Of a DNA stretch of 64,000 nucleotides, positions 25,040-37,771 are shown in pieces. The first letter of the stretch is position 1. Every line of letters begins with the position of its first letter. The position numbers and the translations under genes were made by a program. Under the pieces are notes generated by a model. It was not told where the DNA came from, ran no database searches, and saw nothing but the letters and a program-made list of their open reading frames with translations. The stretch is from the NCBI RefSeq assembly GCF_901709675.1, contig NC_051095.1:21327956-21391955 (forward strand), given 5' to 3'. The stretch comes from Syngnathus acus (taxonomy: Eukaryota; Chordata; Actinopteri; Syngnathiformes; Syngnathidae).

Positions 25040-25930
25040 GCGTTTTCTTCTTCTTCCGCTGAGCACAACAACGGCTGTCCCGTCCGCTCGGAGTGTGCTG
25101 ACAGCCAAAACAAGCCACGCCATCTGGCGCTAACACCACAGCTGATTGGCTGATACTCTTTCGCGTTCAGACAGATTGTTGTTCAGCTGGAGCTCGATGA
25201 AAAATAACAGCTTGTTATACTGATTGTCGCGGATGATTTTTCCCTGGATCAAGGCTACTTTTAAAAAGTTAAAATGTAATTGCACTCGCTCGACTCATTC
25301 ATATTTGAGGAGGAACGTGAGAATGTAATGTGGACTAATTTGAAAGGATATTGAAGTAGCTAATGTTAGCTGGTGTTGAATTGCTTATTTAAAGAGGTGG
25401 CTAGTCTGGCTAGTTGCGGTTAGCTTCATGGCTAACTCTCAAGCGAGTTTGCTGTTTATTAAATGAATATTTATGTCATGTTGATTGTAATTAACAACTT
25501 CAACAACGCGCGTTAGCCTCTTGCTATCCGGGTTCGCACCGTCACTAAGCTACCTCTATCCATTTGTCTCCAAGGTGACGGGGCTTGTGCTTCCATTCAT
25601 TTCGTTCCGCCTGGTATCTTTCTGCAAGACGCGTGCCACTGTTGATCATTCAAGATCAACTGTGGTGCTGTCACGAAGACCATACTGTGGATGACTGACG
25701 TGACGGTGCTGCGTGGCTGTCGCCGCCGGGCGGCCCGATGTTAGGAGCGGGGAACACGGCGGAGTAGGTCGGTCAGGAGATGCCGGAGTGGGGATGCCGC
25801 TTCTTGAACACAATGCTGTAGTTGAGGGTATAGAAGAGTGTACCTACCTCTCTAAATCGGCACTTGGACACGCGAATCAACTTTTCTGCCCAACCAGTAG
25901 TGGCACATATATGGATGGTGGGGTCGCAGT
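25040..25930 (+). promoter_or_regulatory. snx25 promoter and 5' UTR region
   Basis: CpG content rises sharply here (GTCGCCGCCGGGCGGCCCGA near 25,718; GCAAGACGCGTGCC near 25,623) compared with AT-rich surroundings, as in a vertebrate CpG-island promoter. No TATA box is obvious. The transcription start cannot be fixed from sequence. Confidence 0.55.
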
Positions 25931-28900
25931 ATGCCCACCCCCTCATCTACCACAACAAAACAGACTGGAGGGAGCAGCAGTGCAGGAGAGGGGCCCATGT
26001 TTGCCAGCTCTTCCTCTTCTCTTAACTCATCTTTCCGGTTTGTCCCAGCTGTTCTTCTGGGTGTGGTGGCAGCAGTAGTGTTGCAGCTGTCATGGGGAGG
26101 CCTGTCCCTTACATCTTTCTTCTTGAAGCTCTTCATTTATGTATCATTCGCCCTACTGTGTTTCCTGGCTGGGAGCTTTGTTCTGCTTGTCAGGAAGAGT
26201 CCGCTCAAAGTCAGCTGCTTTGACAGACACAAGAAACATTCAGTCCAACAGCTGGAATTCTTCAACAAGCTCATGGTAAGATGTCGCTACTGTCAGAAAA
26301 TAAGACACAGGCTCCCTCCTTCAACCAGCCACGACATTCAATAATAATACATCAAACTTTTATTTGCAGCCACTTGCACAAGGGATACTGTAGAAAACGA
26401 TCTCATTTTGCTTAATTTGATTATTTATGAATTGCAAATGTATCTGTGCCTGTGGTATTTAGTGACAGGTAAATGAGATGAATATTAGACCTAAGATGCA
26501 GTGCCGTTCGACATAGCAAATACCACACAGTAACTTTGTCTCAGTGCTCATTGGAACTAAGCAATAATAACAGTGCAAAAGCTTTTTTATTTTTGACGCA
26601 AGTATTTTTTTAATATTCATTACCTGTACCGCTTGTCCCCATGGGGGTCGCGGGTTTGCTGGAGCCTATCCCAGCAGTCATCGGGCAGTAGGCCGGAACA
26701 CCCTGAACTGGTTGCCAGCCAATCACAGGTATTTTATAATAATCGTACCTAATTGTTCTGGCCGATTGATGTCAGACATTGTCGTGTAGCGCTGAGCAGA
26801 ACTAATGCGATGGTTTCAGTGAGCTCAGTGTACATTTACAATTTGGCTGATTCACTAATTATTTATTATTTTATTTATTATTTATTATTTATGGTTTGTG
26901 CCTTCTTGTTTTTGTTTTGTGTCGCCTACTTGTATGTCTCGTCACCGTGGGATGGAGGAAACGGAATTTCGGTTTCTTTGTGTGTCTTGACATATGAAGG
27001 GATTGACAATAAAGCTGACTTTGACTTTGACTTTGACTTTGACTTGACTTTAGCAGCAATGCTGTGTTTGTTCACTTTTGCGCTCAATGACTTATGTTGA
27101 TATTGTAAGAAAAAAGCCATATTGTATGCATTTTCTTTTATGTAGAGGCTTAAAACAAACTTTCAATTCCATCCTACATTTCTAGCCCTAGTACATTTCC
27201 CCCCCCAACCTTCATATCAATCTTTTACTGCGCCCCCGATTGAAGGGAATAAACTGATGTTGACTGTTTTTCCCCAGACTCGATTTGTGGCCCCAGTACA
27301 AGAATCGAGCCAGAGTCGGAGGGTGGTGGTGTCACACAATTTGGACAAAGCACTAAAGGAAGGTAAACGAAGAATTTTTATTTCATTTTTTCGTATGGTG
27401 GTGCACAGGATGAAACTAAGGTTGTAGGTCATGTGCACTAAACTTTATTTTACTAGGAGCATAATTTATGAATGTCTTCAGGAAGTCTAGTCCCTGTACT
27501 CCCATTGCTGTGTGTCTTGCATTTCTCATGTTACAAGTGTATGATTAGTCTTTATAATTATAATATATTATAATGTCTTCATAATGTATATAGAATATAA
27601 TTCTAATTTGTAATATATTTCTGTTACTATGCCTACTACCTCATGTGTTGACCTGGTTTTTCTAAATTTCTCAACAACCTCAGCATCTAAAAAAACTGCT
27701 GACTGATGGATCTTTGTTCCTCCATGTCATCACAGCCAGACGCTGATATTGTAACTCTTAGAGCAGTGTAACACGTCTGCAAAATGAGTTACAAAACAAA
27801 GAAGCAGTTGGCTTCCTTATTTACACAAAGGAGTGTGTATTTGAACCTGCTGCTTGCCTTTGGTAACAAATAACATTGGTAATATCAGGCTCAAAAGAGA
27901 CAAAAGTTCAGACATCTAGATGTTTTAAACAACTCAGGACAGAGTACCTTTTGTTTGAAGCGAGCCACTTTTTAAGAGAGCAAAAGCAGCCACGCAGGCT
28001 CAACCCATGACTGTACTTGCTTCACAGATAAGCTTGTGTTTTTTGGATCATAAGCAGATCCTTTTTTTCTCTCCATACTTTGGCCTTTCAATCACTTAGG
28101 TCGAGGTTTATCTTGGTCTCATCAGACCTTAAAACGTAGCATATGCACATTTGCTTGTTAGGTAAGTGTATCATTGTAAAATGTGTGTCTACACTGTACA
28201 GTAATGGGAATATATTTTTGGCACATTGTTTCATGTGATATTTTCTGTTGTCAGCCGTGCTAAAGCTATTTTTTCCAAAGCACAATATGTTTGTTCTCCC
28301 CACAGTGTTGGACTATGCCTACAGAGACTACATCCTGTCCTGGTACATTCCTTTGAGTCGTGATGAGGGCCAGTTGTACTCCATGCTGTCAGAGGACTGG
28401 TGGCAAATGATCGGCCAGTTGAGATGTCGACTGGCTGATATAGATCTTGTGAACGTGGTGTGTTATGACACTGTCCAAATTTTACATGCACACTTCACTG
28501 GTCTCAAGGCTGCATCTTCAAGGTACACACTTCTACCGATTTTATTATGTTTATAAATTCAAACAACAACCAAAAACATACTGAATCCAAAAGTTGGTGT
28601 GGCTGTGTGTGAACTTCTAGGAAGAAGAAAAAAATGGTTTCGTAATGATGTAACTTTCACCTATTTTTTCCCGATCTGACTCACTGTCTCTCAAAATTAC
28701 ATTATGTGCCCTCACTTTCTATCACCTACATAAAAAGTGCAAGCTTTTGCGGATCAACTAGTTGCATTATCATGAAAGGCCAGACAAGCCTTAATATCAG
28801 CCCTTCTGTGTAAGATAAATGATGATCTTTAATGTGTATGAATTTTCATTCAGAACTCACTGCAGTGCTCAGTATTAATCTCAATAGGACTTTCAATACC

Positions 28901-31900
28901 GGGTTTATCCTGTTCCCTCTTCATTGTGCATCTTTTGTGTGGACAGACCGGATGAAGGAGCTCGGCCATTCCCTCTCCATCCATGTTTGGTTAGTCCGGA
29001 GTCAGAGCTGACCTTCCTCCGCTGTGTTGCCAGAATACTGCTGCTATGTCTGCTGCCGCAAAAGGACGCAAAGTCTCACACACTACGCTGCTGCCTCACA
29101 GAAGTCATCACTACTAAAGGTATTTTAACTTTCTTGTCACTCGCTTGTGATTCTAAGTCAATACTTTTATAGTAAAACAGAAATCAAGTAATGCGATTTA
29201 TTTGATTCCCATGTTCAATCTTGGGAGGGGTCGATCTTCACCTGGTAGTATTTGTCCATTCAAAAGTGCTCTTGAGTCGCCAAGTTTGTTAGAGCAGCAC
29301 CCTTGTCAGCTCACCTCAGAGATTTTCAATTGGACACGGCCAGGCACATTGATGTTCATAAATGTATCTTGGTTTAATTTTAAACATCACCAAACATTGA
29401 CATTTTAACAACAATTTTGTAATAATTTTTTCTTCAACATCCACTGCAAACTCGTCACGTATAACACACAAAAAGATTTTTCATCTACAGCATTTGGGAA
29501 TAAACAATTGCAACAGCCAAAAGTATACGTAATAAAGTAGAGCTTGAATTGGAGATTTGTTATGACAAGATAATGCCCCGAGCACTTGTCATCTAATACT
29601 TTATTTTTCATGGAAATTTGATAACCAAGTCTTCATTTTTTGTGCATGTACTGCAGTGTTGAAGCCTTTGGTGGAAGTTCTTAGCGACCCCGACTCCATA
29701 AACAGGATGCTGCTATCTCAAATGGAGCAGCGGGAGCAGCAGGCGGAGCAGCAGAAGAAAGCTTACACCTATGCTGCCTCTTATGAAGACTTCATTAAAC
29801 TGATATCAACTTCCACAGATGTCCTTTTCCTCAAGCAACTCAGGCATGGCACTAAAATAATGCACACAAGTGATGGAATGGAAAGACACTGTGAGACCTG
29901 CAGGTCTTGCTGTCCAATGTACTGAGTGCAATGTACACAAACATGTTTAGCTAACGGTGTTAAGGGCTCATTGTTTTTGCAGCTGTGAGCTGATGTTACC
30001 ATGGGAGCAGACAGTGTCTGAGGCGATATGAGATACCTCAATGCCGGAAAACAAATCCGATTGCTATTTTGTCTCATTAGTCCAAGATATTCTGCCAACT
30101 TCGGTCGTATTACTCATGTTCCAATTGCTTGCCACATTACATTATGATTCAAAAGATAAAGAATAATCGTGCATGTAATATTTGTTGTCCATGTAATGCT
30201 GTAATAATCCTGACATCCAAAAACAGCTCTTTTACTAAACAACCCAATTTTTCCTCCATCCAGGTATCAGATAGTGGTAGAAATTATTCATGCTACCACC
30301 ATCAGCAGCCTGCCTCAGCTCAAGAAACAGAAAGGTACTATTTGTTCTTCTCATTAATATCAGTGTTTTTTTTTTATTTTTTTTTATCTAAAACATCATT
30401 CAGGATTTTTGGATTACTTCTGATTTTGTGCCATTACATACTACATATGTTTAAGACACTGCACGTCACAATAATTAGGAATGGTGAAATGTATATCATA
30501 TGTATCACGTATATATTGTATATCTACTACGCAGCAAAAGAGCGGCGCTACCAACTGTGTAGTAATTAGTACTACTTCAGTACATTAATACTTTATTGAA
30601 GTCCTATCAATTGGGTTTTGAACCCGCACAATCTATTGAACACTCGCGCTTTTGAGTATAAAGTGACAGTGATCGGGTCGCCATTGTAAATGAGAAAGTG
30701 TTCTCAATTGGCTTACCTGGTAAAACATTGAATGAATTAAAAAAAAAAAAAAAAAAAAAAGAAGTGATGCCGCACTATGTAATTTTGGGGTTACTCCATC
30801 TTTACGTCTTTCTCTTTCTTCCCCAGAGCGTAAAGGCAAAGAATCAGCAGCCATGAAGGCAGACTTGCTTAGGGCCAGAGATATGAAACGATACATCAAT
30901 CAGCTGACTGTTGCTAAGAAACAATGTGAGAAACGAATCCGTCTATTTGGTGGACCAAACTATGAGAACAATGAAGATGGAGGAACTGATGACAGCGATG
31001 AGCCTCTAAGCCAGAGGGTATTCTTTTTTATTCTCTAACCATCTTGCAAAATGAAGCCTGAATTATTCGTATTATATTGGCTGAATGTGCATGTGATTGG
31101 ACCAAACCTCATGAGTCTCATAACAGTCTTCTTCCTCACATTCAGATTCTCCTCTTCGATGACATCATGCACAATCCAGGTTACAGGGAACATTTTCGAG
31201 ATTACATGGAGAGAGTTGATAAAAGAGCTCTGATAAGCTTCTGGGAATTGGTGGAAACATTGAAAACTGCCAACAAGGTAACACGCATGCCAAAATATTC
31301 ACTATACAAAGTCAACGAAGGTTTGAATGCAATACAGTATGTGTGGGTGTGTTCTTATATATATATATTAAAATTTCACAGAATGAGGTGCCCCAAATTG
31401 TCGGGGAAATCTACCAAAAGTTCTTTGTAGAAAGCAGAGAGATTCCAGTGGAGAAGTTTTTGTTGAAAGAAATCCAACAAAGTTTAGTGGGAAACAGAGG
31501 AACGCAAGTCTTTGTGAAACTTCAGGAACAGGTCAAATTTCCACAATTTCCAAAAAGTCAAGCATTGTCTAGATGAGACTACAGTGTCAATACTGTCCTT
31601 GTCATTTTCTAGGTGGCTGAGACGATGAGGGAACGTTACTACCCTTCCTTCCTGGTTTCGGATCTTTATGAAAGGCTCATCAAATGCGATGAGCAGCACA
31701 GCCAATCACGGTGTAGCACTGAGGAGAAGGAAGAAGGGGTCAGACATGCAACCGATTCCTAACATGAACGCACACGATCCACTAATGCCTTGGTGTTTAC
31801 ATTCCTCTTGGGTGTAAATAAGGCTGGGCAATATAGTTGAAAATGTCTTGCAAATTGAAGTATTTCTTATCAGCTGTAATTGTTTTCCTTGATCAAAATA

Positions 31901-34900
31901 AAAATCGAACTATAAAGATAGCGACAACAACCATCTAGAGAAAAACACCTTTGTGCTCCATATTTATCTCACATGCTTGTAATTGTTGCACAAATATGCC
32001 ATACTGTAACCTCCGACTGCACCCCACAGAACACCTTGCAATTTGAGATCAGGGTTTTAATTTTGATTTTGTTTTTTTCCCCCCTCGTGTTGTGGTGTAG
32101 TGTCGGGGTCTTGATACTGGAGAGGAGGTGTGTGATGAGGGCAGTAAAAGAATCAATGAACAGGCCAGCTATGCTGCCACTAAACTTTGCCAGTTGTATG
32201 ACAAATTGGAGTACAAGAGACAAGCCTTGGGCTCTATTCAGAATGCACCAAAACCAGATAAAAGGGTAAGGACATTCATAAATTGTTACTGTTACAACTA
32301 ATCATCAAGCTCTTGATCTTTGTGAGGGTGTGGATACAATTAGTACAATGTATACCAATACTTTTTAACACAAGCCACTCCAAATTGAATTCTTGGCATC
32401 TGCAAATAAATCATGAATGCTTTTACCAGACATTTACTATTGCACAAAATGTTTGTGTCCTAGATTGTGAGCAAACTAAAGGAAGAAATAGGAGCCATGG
32501 AAAAAGAGCACAGTGAACTCCAGCAGCATATCACCAGGACGGATTGGTGGTGTGAAAACCTTGGTCACTGGAGGGCTACAATTACGACTGCTGAAGTAAT
32601 TGCTTTTTCGTACAATATATAATTCATGCTATACATAAGACACTACCGTGACACAATTAGCCAACTGATTTTCTACATCGATCATTTGGTAGGAAGAAAC
32701 CGGTGCATTAGATCTTGCAATCCCTTCACTGACTTATTTTTTCACAGAACAGTACAATCCCACAATGCTTCTCTTCAAAGCATTAACAAATGACAGTGTC
32801 TGGTACTAGCTAATAAACCATTGGAGATTTTGTGGGAAAATCTGTACCGTGGTCATTTCAAAAATGGTAAAACTAATTTCAGATCGAATGACGATCTGTG
32901 TTTTTCAGGCTACAGAGGAAGGCGGGGAAACTGTAGCTTGTTACAATGTGTGTGTCGACCTGTTAGAAGGCGAGGAGGCGGTTAACAGCCGCTGGAGCGT
33001 CCAAAGAAAACTTAGTGAATTCCATATGTTGCACCGCAAACTGACTGAGGTAAGACAGCATCAAACTCTTAATTCCAGTAACCACATCACTGCAATACTT
33101 GTAGTAGTAATTTGATGTACAATGTCACTGCATTCGACTAATTATAGTCTTCTCTCAGTGTTTTCCATCTTTGAAGAAACTCCAATTACCATCGCTCAGC
33201 AAACTTCCCTTCAAATCAATCGACCAAAAGTTCTTAGACAAGAGCAAAACTCAGCTCAATACCTTTTTACAGGTAAACCTGAAAACTGTACATTACATGT
33301 GCAGTCACCCTTAGAACAATATTTAGAACAGAGGGAGGAAGGGCCGGATACCTCAAAATCAATTGTTTGATTCAAGTCAACATAGTTGGCCACATTGTTG
33401 CTGACCATATCAACAATTTTCATAATTTCGTATGTGTGTTTGCAGCGACTGCTGACAGATGAGCGATTGTGTCAGTCAGAAGCACTTTATGCATTCCTCA
33501 GTCCGTCCCCGGAACACCTAAAGGTAAGCAATTTTTCCTCATACTCTTACGTTGTTAACAAGCAATAGCATGTTGTGATTTTCATTTCTGTGTCTATTAG
33601 CTCACGCCAATTTGCAATATGCTCTGGGTAGTTTCTTAGTTTTGTCAGAACAGACTGTATAAATGAGCATCATCAAGGGTCTGCCACCATAGAATTGACC
33701 GAGCTGTTTACGTTAAATATCGTATCATACGATTCGTATGCATTCATTTTGATGGCAATACAATACATTCACGTTGTGCTCCTATAAGGTGATGTCCATT
33801 CAGAAGAAGTCCTCTTTCTCTCTGGCCTCCTTCCTGGAGAAACTCCCTGGGGATTTTTTTTCTCATACAGAGGTAGCGACTCATGCAGAGCGTCTGGCCA
33901 TCATTTGGACTACATGTGCTGTCATTGCTGCTTACAGGAGGAGGCAGACGACGACAGCGACTTGTCAGATTATGGTGATGAGACAGACGGCAGGAGAGAC
34001 GCTCTGGCCGAACCTTGCTTTATGCTCATTGGCGAGATATTTGAACTCCGAGGAAGTGAGTCCATCACTTCCTCGTTTTAGTCACACTTTATCTTGATGT
34101 CAGGCTTACTTTTGTTTTTCAAATGCTTTGAAAAATTCATTCCTGAGTGTTTAGATATACTATTTCATTTAAATGTGTGTATTTCTGTTCATCTACTCAG
34201 TGTTTAAATGGGTCAGGAAAACTCTTATTGCACTAGTCCAGGTGACATTTGGACGTACTATCAACAAGTGAGTGACAAACATTGTGTCAATCTGAAGTGT
34301 GAACATGGTGTTGTGCATACGCTCTTAAAACCTTTTGTCTTGCTCAACTACAGACAGATCAGGGACACGGTGAACTGGATCTTCTCTGAACAGATGTTGG
34401 TCTGTTACATCAATGTCTTCAAGGACACTTTCTGGCCCAACGGGATTCTGGCACCACATGTCAATGTCCGAACTGATGCCGAATGCACTGAAACCAAGGA
34501 ACGAGCTCAACAAAAACTACTTGATAATATTCCAGGTAGCAAACAAATAGGAGTGTGTGGGCATGATATCAAAAAGATACAAGGAGCTGAGTGAATTAAG
34601 TATTTGATGAAGTTCAAAGCCTAGAAGCAAGATGCGCAGTGACGGGGAACTTTTTCTCTTCTTTTACCTTGTATATCAGATGCATTAGCAAATCTAGTGG
34701 GCCAACAGAATGCCCGTTATGGAGTCATCAAGGTCTTCAATGCCCTACAGGAAGCTAGTGCCAACAAACATCTTCTCTATGTAAGAACACTAACTTTCTT
34801 GGTAATCCTTTTTTTTTTTTATCTCTGTAAGCGTAACAGTTTTGTCTTTTTTAGGTCTTGATGGAAATGCTACTTAAAGAAGTGTGTTCTGAACTCAGAG

Positions 34901-34920
34901 TAGAAGTTGACAACATGTGA
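25931..34920 (+). CDS. snx25: Sorting nexin 25 (complete, 21 coding exons)
   Basis: RGS-PX family sorting nexin acting on endosomal/ER membranes; mammalian SNX25 is reported to promote TGF-beta receptor degradation. Exons: 25931-26275, 27278-27362, 28306-28522, 28947-29119, 29657-29843, 30264-30334, 30827-31017, 31146-31277, 31382-31531, 31613-31738, 32101-32265, 32464-32595, 32909-33049, 33159-33272, 33446-33523, 33789-33872, 33938-34055, 34201-34267, 34354-34535, 34680-34780, 34855-34920. They total 2,925 nt (974 aa) and every phase joins. Domains: two hydrophobic segments (about 38-53 and 63-87), PXA (about 138-340, with DYAYRDYILSWYIPLSRDEG), RGS (about 424-545), PX (about 659-770, with RKLSEFHMLHRKL), nexin C-terminal domain (about 800-950, with NWIFSEQMLVCYINVF). 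The ATG at 25,931 is the first in frame. Intron 5 starts with GC. Similarity to human SNX25 is high throughout. Confidence 0.95.
26625..26735 (-). mobile_element. SINE 3'-end fragment in snx25 intron 1
   Basis: Carries only the 3' portion of the family (ACCGCTTGTCCCCATGGGGG, GGAGCCTATCCCAGCAGTCA, TGGTTGCCAGCCAATCACAG). It is a 5'-truncated insertion, as expected for incomplete reverse transcription. Confidence 0.85.
27017..27048. repeat. (GACTTT)n short hexanucleotide array
   Basis: Five to six units of GACTTT in snx25 intron 1. Confidence 0.9.
30738..30760. repeat. Poly-A run in snx25 intron 6
   Basis: About 22 A residues, 67 bases before the exon 7 splice acceptor. The preceding bases (GGTAAAACATTGAATGAATT) suggest the end of a degraded retroposed element. 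Confidence 0.8.
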
Positions 34921-34960
34921 ACAAGTATATTTTTATTTTCAGATATTTTGTACTAGTTTA

Positions 34961-35249
<289 letters not shown>

Positions 35250-36690
35250 CGTGCTTATTTCATATTAAATGTGGCTGTTTATTCCATATTAAATGTGGAT
35301 TTTTCTTTGCAGAACCTGCTGCCAGAATTGTGATGAAGGGATACCAAGAGTTGGATAAAAACAAGTTTTGGTTTTGTTTCAGTGACGACCTTATTCATTA
35401 GTTTATTTTTTCGTCTGTCATAAATGACAACCTTAAAATGATCCCTATTGTTGCGTGGGAGGAACATTGTGATTGTGCATCTCCAGAGCACACAATGAGC
35501 CATTAAAAGTGTTATTTTGTTGCCAATGACAGAGACAACAAAGACAGCCTAATGGAATTCTGAGTGATTTTCTACGACATGTTTTTTGAGTGGATGTATA
35601 AAAAATATTAAACTGAGGGGACGAAAAAGCGCTATGTTGGCACGGACTTTGCCTTTCTAAAGTTAATGGCTCATTACCTACCAAGATAAATGGACAAAGC
35701 AGTAGTTGGCTGATCTAAATTGTAAAACTTGACTGTGGAAGGATAACATGCTGGACTGTGTTAATGATGGTACAATGTGGAAATACACTGATTTGGAATA
35801 TTTTTACCCAAATGAAACTAACTCCACAATTCACATGTGTGAATTAGCATTTTGAAGCTGTGACACGCTTGTTCTTCATCATTAGCAGTAAACACCAGAT
35901 CTATATTACTGCCAGCGAAGATCATTTCTTGATCTATAGCTCAGAAAGTGGAAACAAATCGTGAAAGTAGAAAATTCGGTTGTTCAGTCATCATGTTCAA
36001 ACTGATTATATGTAGACCTTGATTAAATGCAGCAAAACAAATGGGGTTCAGGTTGCTTGTTGCCTTTGACAGGTGACAAACGTGTTGAATGCAACCTCTC
36101 AACATTCCTGCTACACAAAATCTGAGCAACACTTGTGTTCTGTGATTGTTGTTAAGGCTTATAATTGTGCAATATAATGCCATGTAAAAGTCGTTGTGAT
36201 TATTTTATTTATGATAATTATTGATAGATTTTATTTTTACCAACAATTATTTAGAGAACATTTATATAAGCAATAAATATATTGAAAAAAAAAATCCATG
36301 TGGTATTTTGTCTCAAAAATGGTTTACAAAAATGTAAGAATAGTGGTAACAGAGTTTTTGTCAATCTGTACTTAAGTCAAATTATACGTTATTCCAGTGT
36401 TTGATAAGTAGCATTCCCTACAGTGAAGTACAGAGTAGTATTTTAATAAGAGTACCGTACAGATGCAGACGTTAGACGTACATTGAAGTCATCAAATGTA
36501 TTTTATTGCAATTAACACAAGTCAACAAAATGAACTTAAAGTATTTGTTGCGCTAACGCTACTATGCAGCACAACCAGTTCAGTCTGAAGTGGCTACTCT
36601 GACCATCATTCATGGTCTTGTACAGTGTATAAGGTCTGGAGAAGCTGGATAAAAATCCTGATCGTTTGAATCAGGGAGACATAGAAAACA
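35250..36690 (+). other. Probable snx25 3' UTR and intergenic DNA
   Basis: No coding exons. Candidate polyadenylation signals are ATTAAA at 35,502 and AATAAA at 36,272. The true 3' end could lie at either. Nothing else is recognisable until the hAT element starting near 36,733. Confidence 0.45.
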
Positions 36691-36732
36691 TGCAGGACAT
36701 CGGCCCTCGAGGACTGGGGTTGCCAACCCATG

Positions 36733-37516
36733 CATTGGTCTCCAATCCCTGGGCCGCGGACCGGTACCGCTCCGTGGATCATTTGGTACCGGGCCGCACA
36801 AGAAAGTATAAATAACTTGCATTATTTTCGTTTTATTTATGAGTCTGAATGATCTTTTATTTTGAAAAATGTACCTGATTCTCACCTACATCCTATGATG
36901 TGAACAAAACATTACTCACGTTGTGTTGTTGGAGTAGGGAAGAGGATTAGGGCCAGTGAAGAAAAAAAGTCAGAATTCTGACTTTAAAGTGAATAATTCC
37001 CATTTACTGACTTTAAAGTCAGAATTCTGACTTTAAAGTGGGAATTCTCACTTTATTCTCAGAATTCTGACTTTAAAGTCAGGTGACAACGTGTTGAATG
37101 CAACCTCTTTAAAGTCAGAATTCTGACTTAATTCTGACTTTATTTTCAGAATTCTGACATTTAAGTGAGAATTCCCACTTTAAAGTCAGAATTCTGAGAA
37201 TAAAGTCAGAATTCCCACTTCCTGACTTTAAAGTCAGAATCCTGACTTTATTCTCATAATTCTGACTTTAAAGTGGGAATTCTCACTTTATATTCAGAAT
37301 TCTGAGAAAAAAAGACAGAATCCTGTCGCCCCTTTTTTTTCTCGTCACTGGCCCTAATCCTCTTCTGTACTTTCGACATTTGATTTGATTTGTTTTTTCT
37401 CGAATTGTTTTTAGATGTTTTCTTCGCAAAAATCGCGACGTCATCAAACACCGGTCCGTGAAATTATTGTCTGACAAAAATCCGGTCCGTGGTGCTAAAA
37501 AGTTTGGGGGTCGCTG
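36733..37516. mobile_element. hAT-type element with palindromic satellite core
   Basis: The left end (CATTGGTCTCCAATCCCTGG then GCCGCGGACCGG) and the complement of the right end (CAGCGACCCCCAAACTTTTT then AGCACCACGGACCGG) are imperfect inverted repeats of the widespread hAT type. There is no coding sequence. The middle (36,960-37,330) is an array of short palindromes. I do not see a clean 8-bp target duplication, so the ends are approximate. It lies between snx25 and cspp1. Confidence 0.65.
36960..37330. repeat. Palindromic AGAATTCT / CTTTAAAG array
   Basis: About ten units alternate AGAATTCTGACTTTAAAGTC in either direction. AGAATTCT and GACTTTAAAGTC are each self-complementary, so the array can fold into many overlapping hairpins. 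Units diverge by a few bases (GGGAATTCTCAC, AGAATCCTGAC). A non-repeat patch at 37,079-37,107 interrupts it. Confidence 0.93.
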
Positions 37517-37599
37517 CTTCACAGTAACCCAGAAACAGTGCGAGTTGCCACTGTCTCCCAGAGTTTTATTCCGTCATGATGAAGTATGTAACATAGGAA

Positions 37600-37771
37600 G
37601 TGCAGCATCGTGTTTTCAAAATAAAAGTTATCTTTGACTTCCATTCTGTCAGTTTGCCTGCAACTTTGAATTTTATTTCGACAGGTTACACAGGAATCTA
37701 CATTGACATTCTCGCTTCGTGAGTGTTTATGACAAGGCGCCACAAAACAGAGCGACAAACCATTCCACAAG
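37600..37771 (+). promoter_or_regulatory. Probable cspp1 promoter and 5' non-coding exon
   Basis: A consensus splice donor (AAG|GTAGGT) at 37,771/37,772 follows a CpG-containing stretch (TCTCGCTTCGTGAG, GACAAGGCGCCAC). No start codon fitting CSPP1 precedes it, so it would be a non-coding first exon spliced to the acceptor at 38,888. The start of the exon is unknown. Confidence 0.4.
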
